A DNA stretch of 7,331 bases from Nocardioides sp. (GTDB taxonomy: Bacteria > Actinomycetota > Actinomycetes > Propionibacteriales > Nocardioidaceae), in the NCBI GenBank assembly GCA_003519585.1, contig DOWL01000146.1, positions 14,758-22,088 on the forward strand, read 5' to 3'. Positions 6,983 to 7,331 of this stretch are shown one piece after another (position 1 is the first letter of the stretch; each line of letters starts with the position of its first letter). Below the pieces are notes generated by a model. The model saw nothing but the letters and a program-made list of their open reading frames with translations. It was not told the DNA's origin and did no database searches. The position numbers and the translations under genes are program-made.

Positions 6983-7331
6983 GTGACCACCGATCTCGGT
7001 ACGCCGCGTGTGCTGCCCGCCGACCAGGCCGAGCGTGCCGTGCTGCTGGCCGCCCCCCGCGGCTACTGCGCCGGCGTGGACCGGGCCGTCGTCACCGTGG
7101 AGAAGGCACTCGACCTCTACGGCTCGCCGGTCTACGTCCGCAAGCAGATCGTGCACAACAAGCACGTCGTGGCGGATCTGGAGTCGCGCGGTGCGATCTT
7201 CGTCGAGGAGCTCGAGGAGGTCCCGGCGGGTGCCACCGTCGTGTTCTCCGCCCACGGAGTGTCGCCCGAGGTGCACCGCCAGGCCGAGCAGCGTGATCTG
7301 AAGACCATCGACGCCACCTGCCCGCTGGTCA
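6983..7331 (+). CDS. ispH: 4-hydroxy-3-methylbut-2-enyl diphosphate reductase, N-terminal part (cut by window edge)
   Basis: The first 116 residues of IspH (LytB), the last enzyme of the MEP pathway, are present. IspH converts HMBPP to IPP and DMAPP in the cytoplasm using a [4Fe-4S] cluster. [14 protein letters not shown] (23-36) holds the first cluster ligand, Cys29. [12 protein letters not shown] (52-63) holds His59, [10 protein letters not shown] (89-98) holds His91, and DATCPLV (110-116) holds the second ligand, Cys113. These correspond to E. coli Cys12, His41, His74 and Cys96 with a steady offset of 17-18, the extra residues being an N-terminal tail. The full protein is usually about 310-340 residues, so roughly two thirds lie outside the window. 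The GTG at 6983 was chosen because it is in frame, gives a normal short tail, and sits seven bases after a -10 box. The gene is divergent from xseA. Confidence 0.95.
   Translation, partial: MTTDLGTPRVLPADQAERAVLLAAPRGYCAGVDRAVVTVEKALDLYGSPVYVRKQIVHNKHVVADLESRGAIFVEELEEVPAGATVVFSAHGVSPEVHRQAEQRDLKTIDATCPLV

Overview
This is a high-GC window with dense overlapping frames, GTG/TTG starts and near-leaderless promoters, which points to an actinobacterium. The grouping of ispH, xseA-xseB and a DUF4245 membrane protein is a familiar actinobacterial neighbourhood. A Nocardioides-like (Propionibacteriales) host is my best guess, but the genus is inference.

The layout falls into a core part on the right and an accessory-looking part on the left. 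At the right edge, ispH (isoprenoid Fe-S reductase, plus strand) runs off the window. It is divergent from xseA-xseB (exodeoxyribonuclease VII, minus strand, genes overlapping by 8 bp), and a 47-bp gap holds two opposed candidate -10 boxes. xseB converges on a DUF4245 single-pass membrane protein (plus strand). Their 111-bp gap contains two abutting palindromes, of 24 and 40 bp, that probably act as a bidirectional terminator or form a REP-like element.

Divergent from the DUF4245 gene, across a 124-bp gap with four 11-bp tandem repeats, is the most notable gene. It encodes a 1206-residue protein with an N-terminal TIR domain, an nSTAND1-type P-loop NTPase, one transmembrane helix, a degenerate WD40 propeller and a C-terminal concanavalin-like beta-sandwich. 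This is the layout of a membrane-anchored STAND signalling or defence-type ATPase. Its stop codon overlaps the TTG start of an ArsB/NhaD-like polytopic transporter, which is cut by the left edge, so the two are probably co-transcribed and translationally coupled.

No tRNA, rRNA, CRISPR array, insertion sequence or phage gene was seen. The housekeeping part is ordinary. The points that deserve a second look are the TIR-STAND-transporter pair, the phased repeat upstream of it, the double palindrome, and the divergent near-leaderless promoters.
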